DNA of 64,000 nt, from NCBI RefSeq assembly GCF_029051685.1, contig NZ_JAACFT010000033.1, positions 34,685 through 98,684 on the forward strand, written 5' to 3'. Of this stretch, positions 50,547-59,885 are shown piece after piece. Source of the stretch: Bradyrhizobium sp. CSA207. Its GTDB lineage: Bacteria; Pseudomonadota; Alphaproteobacteria; Rhizobiales; Xanthobacteraceae. Below the pieces are notes generated by a model. That model was not told the DNA's origin. It saw nothing but the letters and a program-made list of their open reading frames with translations, and did no database searches. Both the position numbers and the translations under genes were made by a program. Each line of letters starts with the position of its first letter. The first letter of the stretch is position 1.

Positions 50547-51860
50547 CTATCGTGAGGACTGGCTGACGCTCTGCGACAATCCCAGTCCCACGATCACCGC
50601 AAGGCAAAGGATTGCTGCCGGGTGCAGCAGTCCCGGACCGGCGAAGCCCTGAACAAGCACGAAGACAAGGCAGGCCGCGGCCGCCGCAGGGAAGAACGAG
50701 TCGCGGCCGCGCTGCAAAGCGCCGAAAAACAGGCGCATCAAAGCGGTCAGGCTCACCACCACCGCGGCAAACAGGCCGATCCATCCCATATCGGCGAAGA
50801 TGGCTGTGGCCGCTGAAGGCGCCAATAGAGGCGCACCGGCATCGCTCAAGTAGATCCGGCCCACGGCCGAAAAGGTCCCTGCGCCCGCACCGAACCACCT
50901 CGTATCGGCCAACATGCGTTCAAGCGCTGCTCTCGTTTCAGCCTCCATGTTTGGGACAAGCCGCAAGAGGATGGGGCCGGAACTCTTTTCGAAGAGGAAG
51001 GTCAGGACAATCGTTGCTCCGATCAGCGCGGCTACCGACAGTGCGCCGGCCGCCAACGGCGACAGGTCGAGCCGGCGAATGACAAGGATCAGCAGGATCA
51101 GCACCAGGCCGAAGACCGCGGCGATCGCGCTGTTCGTGCCGGACAACCCAAAGATCGCAGCCGCGCTCGCCAGACCGCCCAAAAGACCGCAAAGGCCGAT
51201 CGCAACCGAGCGAACCACCGAGTGGCGCGTTTCGGCCCGCTCAGCGGCGAGCTGCATGACGGCTAAATTGAGCATGACGCCAAGGCCGGCAAAGGTCGTC
51301 GCAAGGTCAGAGGGCGCGGCAGCCATAAGGCCCGGCGAGATCCAATGCAGATCCAAGGCTACGGCGCCCACCGTTGCTATGCCGCTCAGGACAAAAAGAA
51401 CCAGCTCGGCGCGGCCGCGCTCGCGCACCACCACGATGGTAACGCCGAGAAGAGAGAGAGTGGCAAGCGCCAAGAACAACACGTTCAACGTCAAGCCGAG
51501 GTCGGCCGTGATTGGTCCAAATGGCAGCCCGCCCAGGGTATCGTGTACACTCGCCCAGATCGGATGCGCCCAGCTAAGCCAGAGCGGTGCGAGCTGGGCT
51601 GCTATACAAAGAGGAATGGCGATCAGAACCCAGCGCCCCCAAGCGGTGGCACGCAGATAGTGCTCGTAATCGGCCTTTCGTGCGCTGAAGGCGGCAGCCA
51701 ATAGGCTTAAGGCCGCAGCCATCATCCCGAGCTGTGCGCCGAATTTGGCGCCGGCAATTTCGAGAGCTGAAGCGGAAACGATAGCGACGATGAGGGCAAA
51801 ATAAGCGAGGGACAAACAGCGCGCTCGAAGGAATCCTGAACCGGTCAGGTCACCATACAA
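50547..51860 (-). CDS. Polytopic membrane protein, O-antigen ligase/polymerase-like
   Basis: A 437-residue protein with about 11 hydrophobic helices. The segment RMLADTRWFGAGAGTFSAVG is the position and form of the Wzy_C/O-antigen ligase motif, comparable to RIIADNPWFGTGMGTFQWA in the protein at 55091. Such proteins join or polymerise undecaprenyl-linked sugars at the periplasmic face. The N-terminal half is less conserved, so it could be a distant member. The start MYGDLTGSG has no strong RBS. It is convergent with the BTLCP gene by 12 bases. Confidence 0.72.
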   Translation of the reverse strand: MYGDLTGSGFLRARCLSLAYFALIVAIVSASALEIAGAKFGAQLGMMAAALSLLAAAFSARKADYEHYLRATAWGRWVLIAIPLCIAAQLAPLWLSWAHPIWASVHDTLGGLPFGPITADLGLTLNVLFLALATLSLLGVTIVVVRERGRAELVLFVLSGIATVGAVALDLHWISPGLMAAAPSDLATTFAGLGVMLNLAVMQLAAERAETRHSVVRSVAIGLCGLLGGLASAAAIFGLSGTNSAIAAVFGLVLILLILVIRRLDLSPLAAGALSVAALIGATIVLTFLFEKSSGPILLRLVPNMEAETRAALERMLADTRWFGAGAGTFSAVGRIYLSDAGAPLLAPSAATAIFADMGWIGLFAAVVVSLTALMRLFFGALQRGRDSFFPAAAAACLVFVLVQGFAGPGLLHPAAILCLAVIVGLGLSQSVSQSSR

Positions 51861-51964
51861 GCGGTCGATCGGTTTTCAAACAGAGGTCTGCTCTTAACGA
51901 ACGGAAAGCCTCACGCGCAACGATTTGCCCAGCGGGTTCGTAGGCGAGCTCCCGCCAAACGTGG

Positions 51965-52240
51965 TCAGCGAACAGTGTTGACCGGCCGAGCAAGCACCCG
52001 GGCGGCACGAGCGCCGGCAAGGGCAAAGCGCGCTGCCGAGCCGAAGAGATAGCCGCCCTGGAGAGCAACGGCCGCGAGCACCAGGTTCTTCAGGCCTTCA
52101 AGGAAGCTGACATCGGCCACCCATCCAACCGGAACGGCGGCGAGCACCATGACGAAGGTCAGCGGCAGGAGCACGAAGACGCGAAAGCGTTGGCCCAGCA
52201 CCGCACCTACAAGAAAACTCAAAATCAAAAGCTCGATCAT
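51965..52240 (-). CDS. 91-residue small membrane protein
   Basis: Two to three membrane helices: MIELLILSFLVGAVLGQRFR, then VLLPLTFVMVLAAVPVGW and a third around NLVLAAVALQGGYLFG. A basic tail follows. An ATG three codons upstream is possible. It lies 104 bases ahead of the polymerase-like gene on the same strand and may be in its operon. I do not recognise a family. Confidence 0.65.
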   Translation of the reverse strand: MIELLILSFLVGAVLGQRFRVFVLLPLTFVMVLAAVPVGWVADVSFLEGLKNLVLAAVALQGGYLFGSAARFALAGARAARVLARPVNTVR

Positions 52241-52314
52241 CCGAAACACTCCGTGCTCCGGACCTTAGGTTCCGTCCCCTGAAAAGACCCTTAAGTCGTA
52301 TGGCTAAATTCTGG

Positions 52315-52845
52315 CTATTGGCCGCAATTTGCCACCAGCGAATGATAGGCCTCGCGAAGCCCGTTCAACGCGACCACGCCCTTGATTTCGCTGTCGGTTT
52401 CTTTGACCACAACAGTTAGCGCTGGCGTTGTTTGCCATCTTCCGCTGGCAAAGGCCGAAATTTCGTCTGGTAAGAGCACTGCAGCGCCAGCGGCGGCCAT
52501 GCTGGCCTCGAACGTTTGGGTCCCCCCGCCATTGGAGGAGATCGTCACCCGCGGGTGGCTGCGGGGCGGGAACGGGCGGACCAAGGCCACCAACACGTCG
52601 ACCTTGCCCTTGGGCGCGCAGCGGACGATTAGGCCTGCGAGATCCGGGTCGGATTGGGCCGTATCGGCGGTCTTCATGATGGCGGCGAAGGTCTCGCCCT
52701 CCTTGGTCCCCTGGCTGCGGGTGAATTTCCAAATAGAGGAGGAAGCTGCGATCTCAACGAAAGGGCGCCCCAGGCGCGGGGCTTCGTATCCCGGTCCAGC
52801 GAGCAACCATCCTGTCAGAGCAAGGGAAAAAAGCGACAAGAGCAA
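52315..52845 (-). CDS. 176-residue secreted protein of unknown function
   Basis: MLLSLFSLALTGWLLAGPGY is a signal or anchor segment, followed by a beta-rich domain with EIAASSSIWKFTRSQGTKEG and RVTISSNGGGTQTFEASMAA, and a cysteine pair (LIVRCAPKGK and the near-terminal ANCGQ). Cys-ended periplasmic domains of this kind are common in rhizobia but unnamed. It precedes the small membrane protein on the same strand with 74 bases between. Confidence 0.68.
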   Translation of the reverse strand: MLLSLFSLALTGWLLAGPGYEAPRLGRPFVEIAASSSIWKFTRSQGTKEGETFAAIMKTADTAQSDPDLAGLIVRCAPKGKVDVLVALVRPFPPRSHPRVTISSNGGGTQTFEASMAAAGAAVLLPDEISAFASGRWQTTPALTVVVKETDSEIKGVVALNGLREAYHSLVANCGQ

Positions 52846-53118
52846 CGCCGGAACTCCTCATGAGACAGCCGGACCATTAGCAAAGACTCGCGGGGTTGAG
52901 AACGCCTCGCCCATCGGTTGAGCGTTTGCCCGCCGATCGGGCACACGAATTACAACAAACAGTCACAAAGGGTTAGCGAGGTTCCGAAGTAGTGGCGCGA
53001 GCGCAACACTGACGGACTCATTGCGTCGTTCCCCATCGGTTTGGGCTCGGGAACCCTTGTCGCGCCGCCCGCTAGACCGTACGACTTTGAGGCAATTCGG
53101 GACGATCGGGGCGCTTTC

Positions 53119-54321
53119 ATGCATTCATTTGCCAAGACCTATGTATTCAAGTCGGCGTTTCTGGCCGTCGCGTTGGCGCTCGGGGCGTGCTCGACCAATC
53201 CCGGCTCGGGGCCCCTCACCGATGACGTCAATAACCACATTCAGACGGCCAGTGCGCCGGCCTACGAGCTCGTGCCGATCAATCCGGCGACGGTCAACAT
53301 TCTACACACCCATGAACCAAAGGGTCTCGCGGGGGCGTTCACGGACAAACGGCCGCCGGCCAGCATCGTGTTCGGGATCGGTGACGTCGTCAGTGTGACC
53401 ATCTTCGAAGCCGCCGCGGGTGGTCTGTTCATCCCGGCCGAAGCCGGCGTCCGTCCGGGTAACTTCGTGACCATCCCGGATCAGTCCGTCGACAATGACG
53501 GCTTCATCACCGTGCCGTATGCCGGTCAGGTCAAGGCGGCAGGCCTGACCGCGCTGCAAATCCAGCGCTCGATCATCGAGAAGATTGGCAACCGTGCCAT
53601 CGAGCCGCAGGCGGTTGTTGCGATGGCCTCGCAGCGGACTCAGCTGATCAGCGTGCTCGGTGAGGTCAATTCGCCGGCTCGCTATCCGGCGAGCGCAGCG
53701 GGCGCGAAGGATAAGGTGCTCGACGCGATCACCCGCGCCGGCGGCATCAAGGGTCAGGGCTTCGAGACCTGGGTCATGCTGGAGCGTGCCGGCAAGCGCG
53801 CGACCGTGCCGTTCGAGAATCTTGTGATGGCACCCGAGAACAACATCTATGTTCGTCCGGATGACAGCATCTACGTCTACCGCGAACAGCAGAAGTTCCT
53901 GGCGTTCGGTGCCAGCGGTCAGAGCGGCGAGTTCAACTTCGATGCATGGCGCATCAATCTTGGCGAAGCCGTCGGCAAGGCCGGCGGTCTGCTCGACGGC
54001 CAGGCCGATCCGGCTGCCGTGTTCCTCTATCGCCGCGAGCCGCGTGATGTTGCTGCCCAGCTTGGCATCGACGTCAGCAAGTACACCACCGAGACGATCC
54101 CGGTCATCTTCAGCGTGAACTTCCGCGATCCGGGTGGCTTCTTCCTCGCCACCAAGGTCATGATGAAGAACCAGGACATCCTCTACGTCTCGAACTCGCG
54201 CAACGTCGAGGTCACGAAGTTCCTGACCTTCCTCCGGGTGATCATGGCGACCGGCAGCGACGCGGTGAACCTGTCGAACGACGCGCTGATCTTCCGCAAC
54301 AACATCAAGCTGGCGCCGTAA
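53119..54321 (+). CDS. Polysaccharide export outer-membrane lipoprotein (Wza/ExoF type)
   Basis: A 400-residue lipoprotein. The signal peptide ends in the lipobox LGAC with Cys24. The poly-export domain includes GIGDVVSVTIFEAAAGGL and VPYAGQVKAAGLTALQIQRS; a SLBB repeat follows (ISVLGEVNSPARYPASAAGA), then a second soluble-ligand-type beta domain. Wza-type proteins form the outer-membrane channel for exported polysaccharide and work with the Wzc-type kinase at 57621. The ATG at 53119 puts the signal peptide at the N-terminus. It is followed by an intrinsic terminator. Confidence 0.92.
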   Translation: MHSFAKTYVFKSAFLAVALALGACSTNPGSGPLTDDVNNHIQTASAPAYELVPINPATVNILHTHEPKGLAGAFTDKRPPASIVFGIGDVVSVTIFEAAAGGLFIPAEAGVRPGNFVTIPDQSVDNDGFITVPYAGQVKAAGLTALQIQRSIIEKIGNRAIEPQAVVAMASQRTQLISVLGEVNSPARYPASAAGAKDKVLDAITRAGGIKGQGFETWVMLERAGKRATVPFENLVMAPENNIYVRPDDSIYVYREQQKFLAFGASGQSGEFNFDAWRINLGEAVGKAGGLLDGQADPAAVFLYRREPRDVAAQLGIDVSKYTTETIPVIFSVNFRDPGGFFLATKVMMKNQDILYVSNSRNVEVTKFLTFLRVIMATGSDAVNLSNDALIFRNNIKLAP

Positions 54322-54350
54322 GGCCGGAGCCAACCTGACCCACGAAAGCG

Positions 54351-54386
54351 ATGGCACCGGGCTTTGTCCCGGTGCCATTTTCGTTT
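54351..54386 (+). terminator. Intrinsic terminator after the export lipoprotein gene
   Basis: ATGGCACCGGG-CTTTGT-CCCGGTGCCAT forms an 11-bp perfect stem followed by TTTCGTTT. It is 30 bases past the stop at 54321 and is the clearest terminator in the window. Confidence 0.9.
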
Positions 54387-54479
54387 AGCAATCACAGCGG
54401 TGCTGTTCGAGTTTGGATCAAGGCACCACTGAGCAAGGCTCACCGGTGATCGGTCACCCCGCAGGGTTGCAAGGGCTTC

Positions 54480-55061
54480 ATGCGCTTTGGACGGCAAGCA
54501 TTCTGGTGTTTCCTGGCTCTGGTCGTTTCGAGTCCTGGTTTGCTCGGGACGGCTGCCGGCGAAGCTCAGCAGCTCGGTGTCCGCCATCGGATTGACGTGG
54601 TGGTCTCGGCTGAGCCCGATGCACCCATTTTTCAGCACCTGCGCGGGGCGAAGGGCGAGCTCTTCTTGACCGTCCGACTGTCGGCCAACGCGAAGGAGAG
54701 CCGGTTCTTCGGAATGCTGCACCCCTCGTTCTCGGACATTGTCGTTCCCGACGGCGCGGCCAAACCTCTCGTCCGGCAGACCAAGCTATGGGAGGAAGAG
54801 GTCTGCCATCAGCGTCGCGGGCTTCCGAAAGTGACGGTGACCCAGCTCGCGGGACGTTTCGGCGAGGGGGACGGGCAAATCGAGATATCCGGCATCAACC
54901 GCCACATCGGGCTTCTGGTCCCGCCGGATGAATTAACCCCCGGAATAAAACTCGATTCGGGGAGTGACAACCTTGGGCTATTCTACGGCTTTCGGGCGCA
55001 GACCCGGAACAGCCGCTTGAACGTGGATCTGAAGATCTATCCGATCGATTGCTTCCTCTAG
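54480..55061 (+). CDS. 193-residue secreted protein in the polysaccharide locus
   Basis: A signal peptide (FWCFLALVVSSPGLLGTAAG) leads a beta-rich domain: GELFLTVRLSANAKESRFFG and GQIEISGINRHIGLLVPPDE. There is a single Cys pair (EEEVCHQRRG and the near-terminal PIDCFL). No named family is recognised. It lies between the export lipoprotein and the ligase/polymerase, so a role in polymer assembly or modification is likely by position only. Confidence 0.7.
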   Translation: MRFGRQAFWCFLALVVSSPGLLGTAAGEAQQLGVRHRIDVVVSAEPDAPIFQHLRGAKGELFLTVRLSANAKESRFFGMLHPSFSDIVVPDGAAKPLVRQTKLWEEEVCHQRRGLPKVTVTQLAGRFGEGDGQIEISGINRHIGLLVPPDELTPGIKLDSGSDNLGLFYGFRAQTRNSRLNVDLKIYPIDCFL

Positions 55062-55090
55062 AGCGAGAGCCAAGGCCGGCTTAAACGACG

Positions 55091-56572
55091 ATGCGCCTTC
55101 CGCTTGCCCATATAAGTTGGTCGTGGAGCTGGCCCGCGACCTTCATCCTGTTGTTCGTCGTGGCCGGCGCGCCGTTTCCGTTCGGCTCGACCAACGATCT
55201 GTCGATCGCGTTCTGGTGCCTGTGCCTGGGGCTCGCCCTGATGGTGGCGCCGACGCGCGACTTGCGCCGTCCCCATCTCTGGATGATCGCGGGCATCGCC
55301 GTGATCGTGGCCGGATATGCCTTCGTGCTGCATGAGCAGCTGTCCGATCATCCCTGGATCGCACCGTTCAATCCGATCTGGAAGCAGGCGTCGGATCTGC
55401 TGGGCGTGCCGATTGCGCCGTCGGCGTCGATCGTCAAGAACGAGGCGTTCTTCGCATTGGGCGCGCCGCTTGCGAACATCCTGGCGATCATCCTCGGCAT
55501 CGTCATCGGCGCCGAGCGTGCGCGCGCCCGGCAAATGCTCTGGGTGATCGCCGTTTCCGGCAGCCTCTACGCGCTCTACGGCGTCGCCTCGTTCCTGATC
55601 GAGCCCACGATGATCCTGTGGCGGGACAAGACCGCCTATCTCGGCAGCGTCACCGGCACCTTCATCAACCGCAACACGGCGGCGGCCTATTTCGGCTCCT
55701 GCGCGGTGATCTGGATGCTCTTGATCCTGGACGATGTCCGCCGGCGCTTGCCTGAGCGGCACATCGAGTGGAAGCGCGTTTCGCGCGATGTCGCCGAGAT
55801 CCCGCCGCGAAAGATCCTGCCGCACCTGGCCGCGCTCTTGATCTGCCTGATGGCGATGTTCATGACCGGCTCGCGCGCCGGCGTGTCCCTGTCGCTGCTG
55901 GCGATGATCGTCGCCTTCACCATATTCCTGCGCAAGGACCTGCCGCCGCGGACCGGAATCTGGATCTCGCTCGGCTCCGGCGTGGTGGTGGCGCTTGGCC
56001 TGATGCAGCTGCTCGGCGGCCGCGTCTCCAGCCGGTTCGACAGCCAGGGGCTGGTCGACGAGGGCCGCATCGAGGCCTGGAAGTCCACGCTGCGAATCAT
56101 CGCCGACAATCCCTGGTTCGGCACCGGCATGGGCACCTTCCAATGGGCCTTCCCGCCCTACCGCAGCCCCAACATCTCGATTCGCGGCATCTGGGACATC
56201 GCGCACTCGACCCCGCTGGAGCTCGCCTCGGACGTCGGCATTCCGATGGCGCTTTTGGTGGCGGCCGCATGGGCGGTGATGTTCGTGATCCTGGGCCGCG
56301 GCGTGTTCGCACGGCGGCGCGATGTCATCATCCCGCTGGCGGCGGCGGCGACGGCGAGCCTGTCGCTGCTGCATTCGTGCCTGGATTTCACGCTGCAGAT
56401 CCCCGGCTATTCCATTCCGTTCTTTGCGCTTTTCGGCGCCGGCCTGGCGCAGTCGCACCGCATCCGTGACGCTCGCCCGGACGTTGTGCAAGGCGCTGTG
56501 CAAGGCGCTGTGAAAGGCCAGCCAGCCAGGCGGACCATTAGGGGCGAAAAAGCCGTCGCCACGCACGTCTGA
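55091..56572 (+). CDS. O-antigen ligase/polymerase family membrane protein
   Basis: A 493-residue polytopic protein with about 11-12 helices. The large periplasmic loop contains FINRNTAAAYFGSCAVIW and the family motif RIIADNPWFGTGMGTFQWAF, then a conserved histidine segment WDIAHSTPLELASDVG. It probably polymerises lipid-linked repeat units of the exported polysaccharide. The start MRLPLAHISW is 29 bases after the previous stop. A Gln/Gly/Ala-rich basic tail follows the last helix. Confidence 0.88.
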   Translation: MRLPLAHISWSWSWPATFILLFVVAGAPFPFGSTNDLSIAFWCLCLGLALMVAPTRDLRRPHLWMIAGIAVIVAGYAFVLHEQLSDHPWIAPFNPIWKQASDLLGVPIAPSASIVKNEAFFALGAPLANILAIILGIVIGAERARARQMLWVIAVSGSLYALYGVASFLIEPTMILWRDKTAYLGSVTGTFINRNTAAAYFGSCAVIWMLLILDDVRRRLPERHIEWKRVSRDVAEIPPRKILPHLAALLICLMAMFMTGSRAGVSLSLLAMIVAFTIFLRKDLPPRTGIWISLGSGVVVALGLMQLLGGRVSSRFDSQGLVDEGRIEAWKSTLRIIADNPWFGTGMGTFQWAFPPYRSPNISIRGIWDIAHSTPLELASDVGIPMALLVAAAWAVMFVILGRGVFARRRDVIIPLAAAATASLSLLHSCLDFTLQIPGYSIPFFALFGAGLAQSHRIRDARPDVVQGAVQGAVKGQPARRTIRGEKAVATHV

Positions 56573-56717
56573 GCTTCACAAAACTGTCTATTTTTGAAGC
56601 AGTTGCTGCCTTAAGGAAGTTTTCAGTATGAGTGGACAGCCGGGGGTTGTTCCGCTAGTTTCGCGCTGCACGCATCATTTGCCCGAAGCTGCGGGTAGCT
56701 GATTTCAGGAGGAATTT

Positions 56718-57341
56718 ATGGGGTTTGTTAACTTTGCGCTTCGTCTGGCCGCGGCCGCGGCCCTCGCTGCGACCATTTCAAGCGCCGCCAGCGCAGCCGT
56801 CTATCCGCCGCAGCGCGCGCTGCCGGCGCAGGTCATTTCCGAGTTCAAGGGCTCGCCCACCAGCCTGTTGCAGCAATATCCGGCCGCCGGCGCGCAGCTG
56901 ATCTCGCGCGTGCGCGATCTCGGCGCCTCCGATCCTTCGACGCTCCCGGGCCTGATCGCGCTGCTGAAGGATCCCGCGACGACGAAGGACCAGATGCGCG
57001 CGATCGTGGCCGGCCTTGCCCAGGTCGCCCGCATGGCCGCTACATCCGACCAGGCCTTCGCCAATGAAATCCAGACCGCGATCGCCGGCAGCGGCAACCC
57101 TGACGTGATCGCAGCCTACCAGGCCGCAACCGGCGACGTCGCGATCGCGGCGGCCGGCGGTGGCGCAGGCGGCGGCGGCTCCGGATCGGGCGGGCCGATC
57201 AATGGCGGCGGCAACACCGGCGGCAGCGCCAACGGCGCGCCGACCTTCGGCGGCCTGCACTACGCGACGCAGTTCAGCCCGGGCGCCTCGAACGGCGTGA
57301 CCGGCACCACCAACGCCGCCAACCGCATCAGCACGCGCTGA
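56718..57341 (+). CDS. Secreted protein with a glycine-rich C-terminal region
   Basis: A 207-residue protein with a strong RBS (GGAGGAATTT) and a signal peptide ending SAASAAV. Residues about 30-140 are helical (ALPAQVISEFKGSPTSLLQQ, then LPGLIALLKDPATTKDQMRA); residues about 145-175 are almost pure Gly/Ser/Asn (GGGAGGGGSGSGGPINGGG); the end is Ala/Asn/Gly-rich. The helical part resembles small periplasmic proteins encoded beside rhizobial exopolysaccharide genes, but I cannot name a family. The Gly-rich part may be a flexible or surface-binding tail. Confidence 0.75.
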   Translation: MGFVNFALRLAAAAALAATISSAASAAVYPPQRALPAQVISEFKGSPTSLLQQYPAAGAQLISRVRDLGASDPSTLPGLIALLKDPATTKDQMRAIVAGLAQVARMAATSDQAFANEIQTAIAGSGNPDVIAAYQAATGDVAIAAAGGGAGGGGSGSGGPINGGGNTGGSANGAPTFGGLHYATQFSPGASNGVTGTTNAANRISTR

Positions 57342-57353
57342 CCGTAATTGCCC

Positions 57354-57421
57354 GGAGGCCATGAGCCTCCTGGCTGCCTCATTCGCAATCCAGTCAAAGC
57401 GGCGCTTCATCGCGCCGTTTT
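57354..57421 (+). terminator. Two successive hairpins after the Gly-rich secreted protein gene
   Basis: GGAGGC-CATGA-GCCTCC (57354-57370) starts 13 bases after the stop, and CGGCGC-TTCATC-GCGCCG-TTTT (57400-57421) is a standard intrinsic terminator with a T-run. The rest of the 279-base gap to the autokinase gene presumably holds that gene's promoter. Confidence 0.8.
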
Positions 57422-57620
57422 GCATTTCGGCCGTTAAGCTTCATGTGAATTGGCAGGGGCTCGGCGCATTGCGCTGCATCAATTCAGTTCTGGTTGCAAA
57501 AAGGCCATGCTATTCTGGCGTGCGTCCTCATTCTTGTGCGAGCGCTTCGCGAACGCTGAGCCCGCATTGCCGGACTTCCAATCCTTGCGTGTTTAACGGA
57601 TTGCTTTTGGGAATTGCCCG

Positions 57621-59885
57621 ATGCTGCAAGTGAATAAGCCTTCGTCGGAGATCAACCGCGGCTATGCCGAGGCCGAAAGCTCGCCGACCGAGACGCTTAC
57701 CTCCTATGTCGAGATCGTCCGCCGGCAATTTCCGACTATCGTCGCTATCGTCTCGGCCTGCGTGATCCTGGCGCTGCTCTATCTCTTTACCGCCGCGCCG
57801 CAATTCACCTCCACCGCCGCGATGGTGATCGACACCCGCAAGGTGCAGCTTTTCCAGCAGCAGTCGGTGCTCGGCGACATCGCGGTCGACTCGGCCACCA
57901 TCGAAACCCAGGTCGAGATCCTGAAATCCGAGAACATCAGCCTCGCGGTGATCCGCGATCTGCATCTGATTGACGATCCCGAGTTCACCGGCGCCGGCGG
58001 CGGCGTGCTCGGTGCGGTCCTCAGCTTCGTCGGTGGTCTGTTCTCCGATGGGCAGGCATCGTCCGAATTCGAGCTCACCCGCAAGGCGCTGGAACGTTTC
58101 GAGAAGAACCGCACCATCAAGCGCCTCGGTCTCACCTATGTGATGGAGATCGGCTACACTTCGAAGGACCCGGGCAAGGCCGCGAAGATCGCCAACGCCA
58201 TCGCGGACGCCTATATCGTCGACCAACTCGAGGCGAAATACCAGGCGACCCGCCGTGCCAGTGTCTGGCTCCAGGACCGCATCAAGGAGCTGCGGACCCA
58301 GGCCTCCGCCGCGCAGAAGGCGGTGGTCGATTTCAAGACCGCCAACAACATCGTCGACACCGGCGGCCGGCTGATGAACGAGCAGCAGCTCGCCGAGGTC
58401 AACAGCCAGCTGATCATGGCGCATGCGGCCACCGCCGAGGCCAGGGCGCGGCTCGACCGCATGAACGAGATCCTCAAGCAGGACATCCCGGACGCCAACG
58501 TCGCGGACGCGCTGAAGAACGACACCATCGTCAAGCTGCGCGCGCAATATGTCGATATGGCCTCCAAAGAATCGATCTGGGCGATGAAATACGGCTCGGA
58601 TCACTTGGCCGCCGTCAATTTGCGCAGACAGATGGCGGAGATCAAGAAGAACATCACGGACGAGCTGAAGCGCATCCAGGAATCCTACAAGAGCGACTAC
58701 GACATCGCGATGACCCGAGAGGAGAGCATCAAGGGAAGCCTCGCCAATGTCGTCTCGGAATCGCAGCTCACCAACCAGGCACAGGTGCAGCTGCGCGAGC
58801 TCGAGAGCAACGCGCAGTCCTACCAGGCGATGTACGACAATTTCCTCCAGCGCTACATGGAAAGCGTGCAGCAGCAATCGTTCCCGATCACCGAGGCGCG
58901 GGTGATCAGCGCCGCGACCATGCCGCTGAAGAAGAGCTACCCGAAGACGCTGATCATCCTGGTGGCGAGTCTGTTCGGCGGCTTCCTCCTGGCATTCGGC
59001 GCGGCGATGGCGCGCGAACTCACCGACAAGGTGTTCCGCACCACCGGTCAAGTCGAGGACGTGCTGGGCGCCAACTGCATCGCGATCCTGCCGGCGCTCG
59101 GCGCGGCCGCAGCACCGGGGCTCGGTGAAAAAATGCTGAGCGGCAAGCTCACCAGCAAGGGCAACCCGCAGCCAGATCTCCTGCGCTACGTCGTCGATAA
59201 CCCGCTGTCGCGCTTCGCCGAAGCCGTGCGCTCGGTGAAGGTGGCGATCGACCTCAACTCGATCGTGCGCGAGAACCGCGTGCTGGCGACCACCTCGACC
59301 CTGCCGAACGAGGGCAAGAGCACGCTTTCGACCAATCTTGCCCAGCTGATGGCGCATGGCGGCGCGCGCGTCATCCTGGTCGATGCCGACCTGCGCAATC
59401 CCTCGCTATCGCGGGCGCTGGTGCCCGATGCGAAGATCGGCCTGGTCGACGTCGTCGCGCAGAAGGCCCGGCTCGAGGACGCGCTGGTCGTCGATCCCGA
59501 GACCAAGCTTTCGATCCTCCCCGCGGGCACCACCTCGAAGCTGCTGCACACCAACGAGATCCTGGCCTCGAAGGCGATGCACGCGCTGGTCACCCAGCTC
59601 CGCTCGAAATTCGATTATGTAGTGGTCGACATGCCGCCGATGGCGCCGGTGGTGGACGTGCGCGTCACCTCGTCCTTCGTCGATTCCTACGTGTTCGTGG
59701 TGGAGTGGGGCAGGACCAAGATCGACGTCGTCCGTCACAATCTTCGCGGTTCGCCGGAGATCCAGGACAAGCTACTCGGCGTGGTACTGAACAAGGCCGA
59801 CACCAAGGCGCTGGCTCGCTACGAGTCCTATCATGGCCGCTACTACTATCAAAAGTACTATGCGCGATATGGGTATGTGGAATAG
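57621..59885 (+). CDS. Polysaccharide co-polymerase / tyrosine autokinase (Wzc/ExoP type)
   Basis: A 754-residue inner-membrane protein. Wzz-type N-terminal region: a first helix near residues 40-60, a long periplasmic coiled-coil domain to about residue 440, and a second helix near 450-470. The C-terminal BY-kinase domain has the Walker A variant STLPNEGKST, Walker A' ILVDADLRNP, Walker B VVVDMPPM and a Tyr-rich tail (ARYESYHGRYYYQKYYARYG) for autophosphorylation. It controls chain length and export together with the Wza-type lipoprotein at 53119. The last codons overlap the start of the next gene. Confidence 0.94.
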   Translation: MLQVNKPSSEINRGYAEAESSPTETLTSYVEIVRRQFPTIVAIVSACVILALLYLFTAAPQFTSTAAMVIDTRKVQLFQQQSVLGDIAVDSATIETQVEILKSENISLAVIRDLHLIDDPEFTGAGGGVLGAVLSFVGGLFSDGQASSEFELTRKALERFEKNRTIKRLGLTYVMEIGYTSKDPGKAAKIANAIADAYIVDQLEAKYQATRRASVWLQDRIKELRTQASAAQKAVVDFKTANNIVDTGGRLMNEQQLAEVNSQLIMAHAATAEARARLDRMNEILKQDIPDANVADALKNDTIVKLRAQYVDMASKESIWAMKYGSDHLAAVNLRRQMAEIKKNITDELKRIQESYKSDYDIAMTREESIKGSLANVVSESQLTNQAQVQLRELESNAQSYQAMYDNFLQRYMESVQQQSFPITEARVISAATMPLKKSYPKTLIILVASLFGGFLLAFGAAMARELTDKVFRTTGQVEDVLGANCIAILPALGAAAAPGLGEKMLSGKLTSKGNPQPDLLRYVVDNPLSRFAEAVRSVKVAIDLNSIVRENRVLATTSTLPNEGKSTLSTNLAQLMAHGGARVILVDADLRNPSLSRALVPDAKIGLVDVVAQKARLEDALVVDPETKLSILPAGTTSKLLHTNEILASKAMHALVTQLRSKFDYVVVDMPPMAPVVDVRVTSSFVDSYVFVVEWGRTKIDVVRHNLRGSPEIQDKLLGVVLNKADTKALARYESYHGRYYYQKYYARYGYVE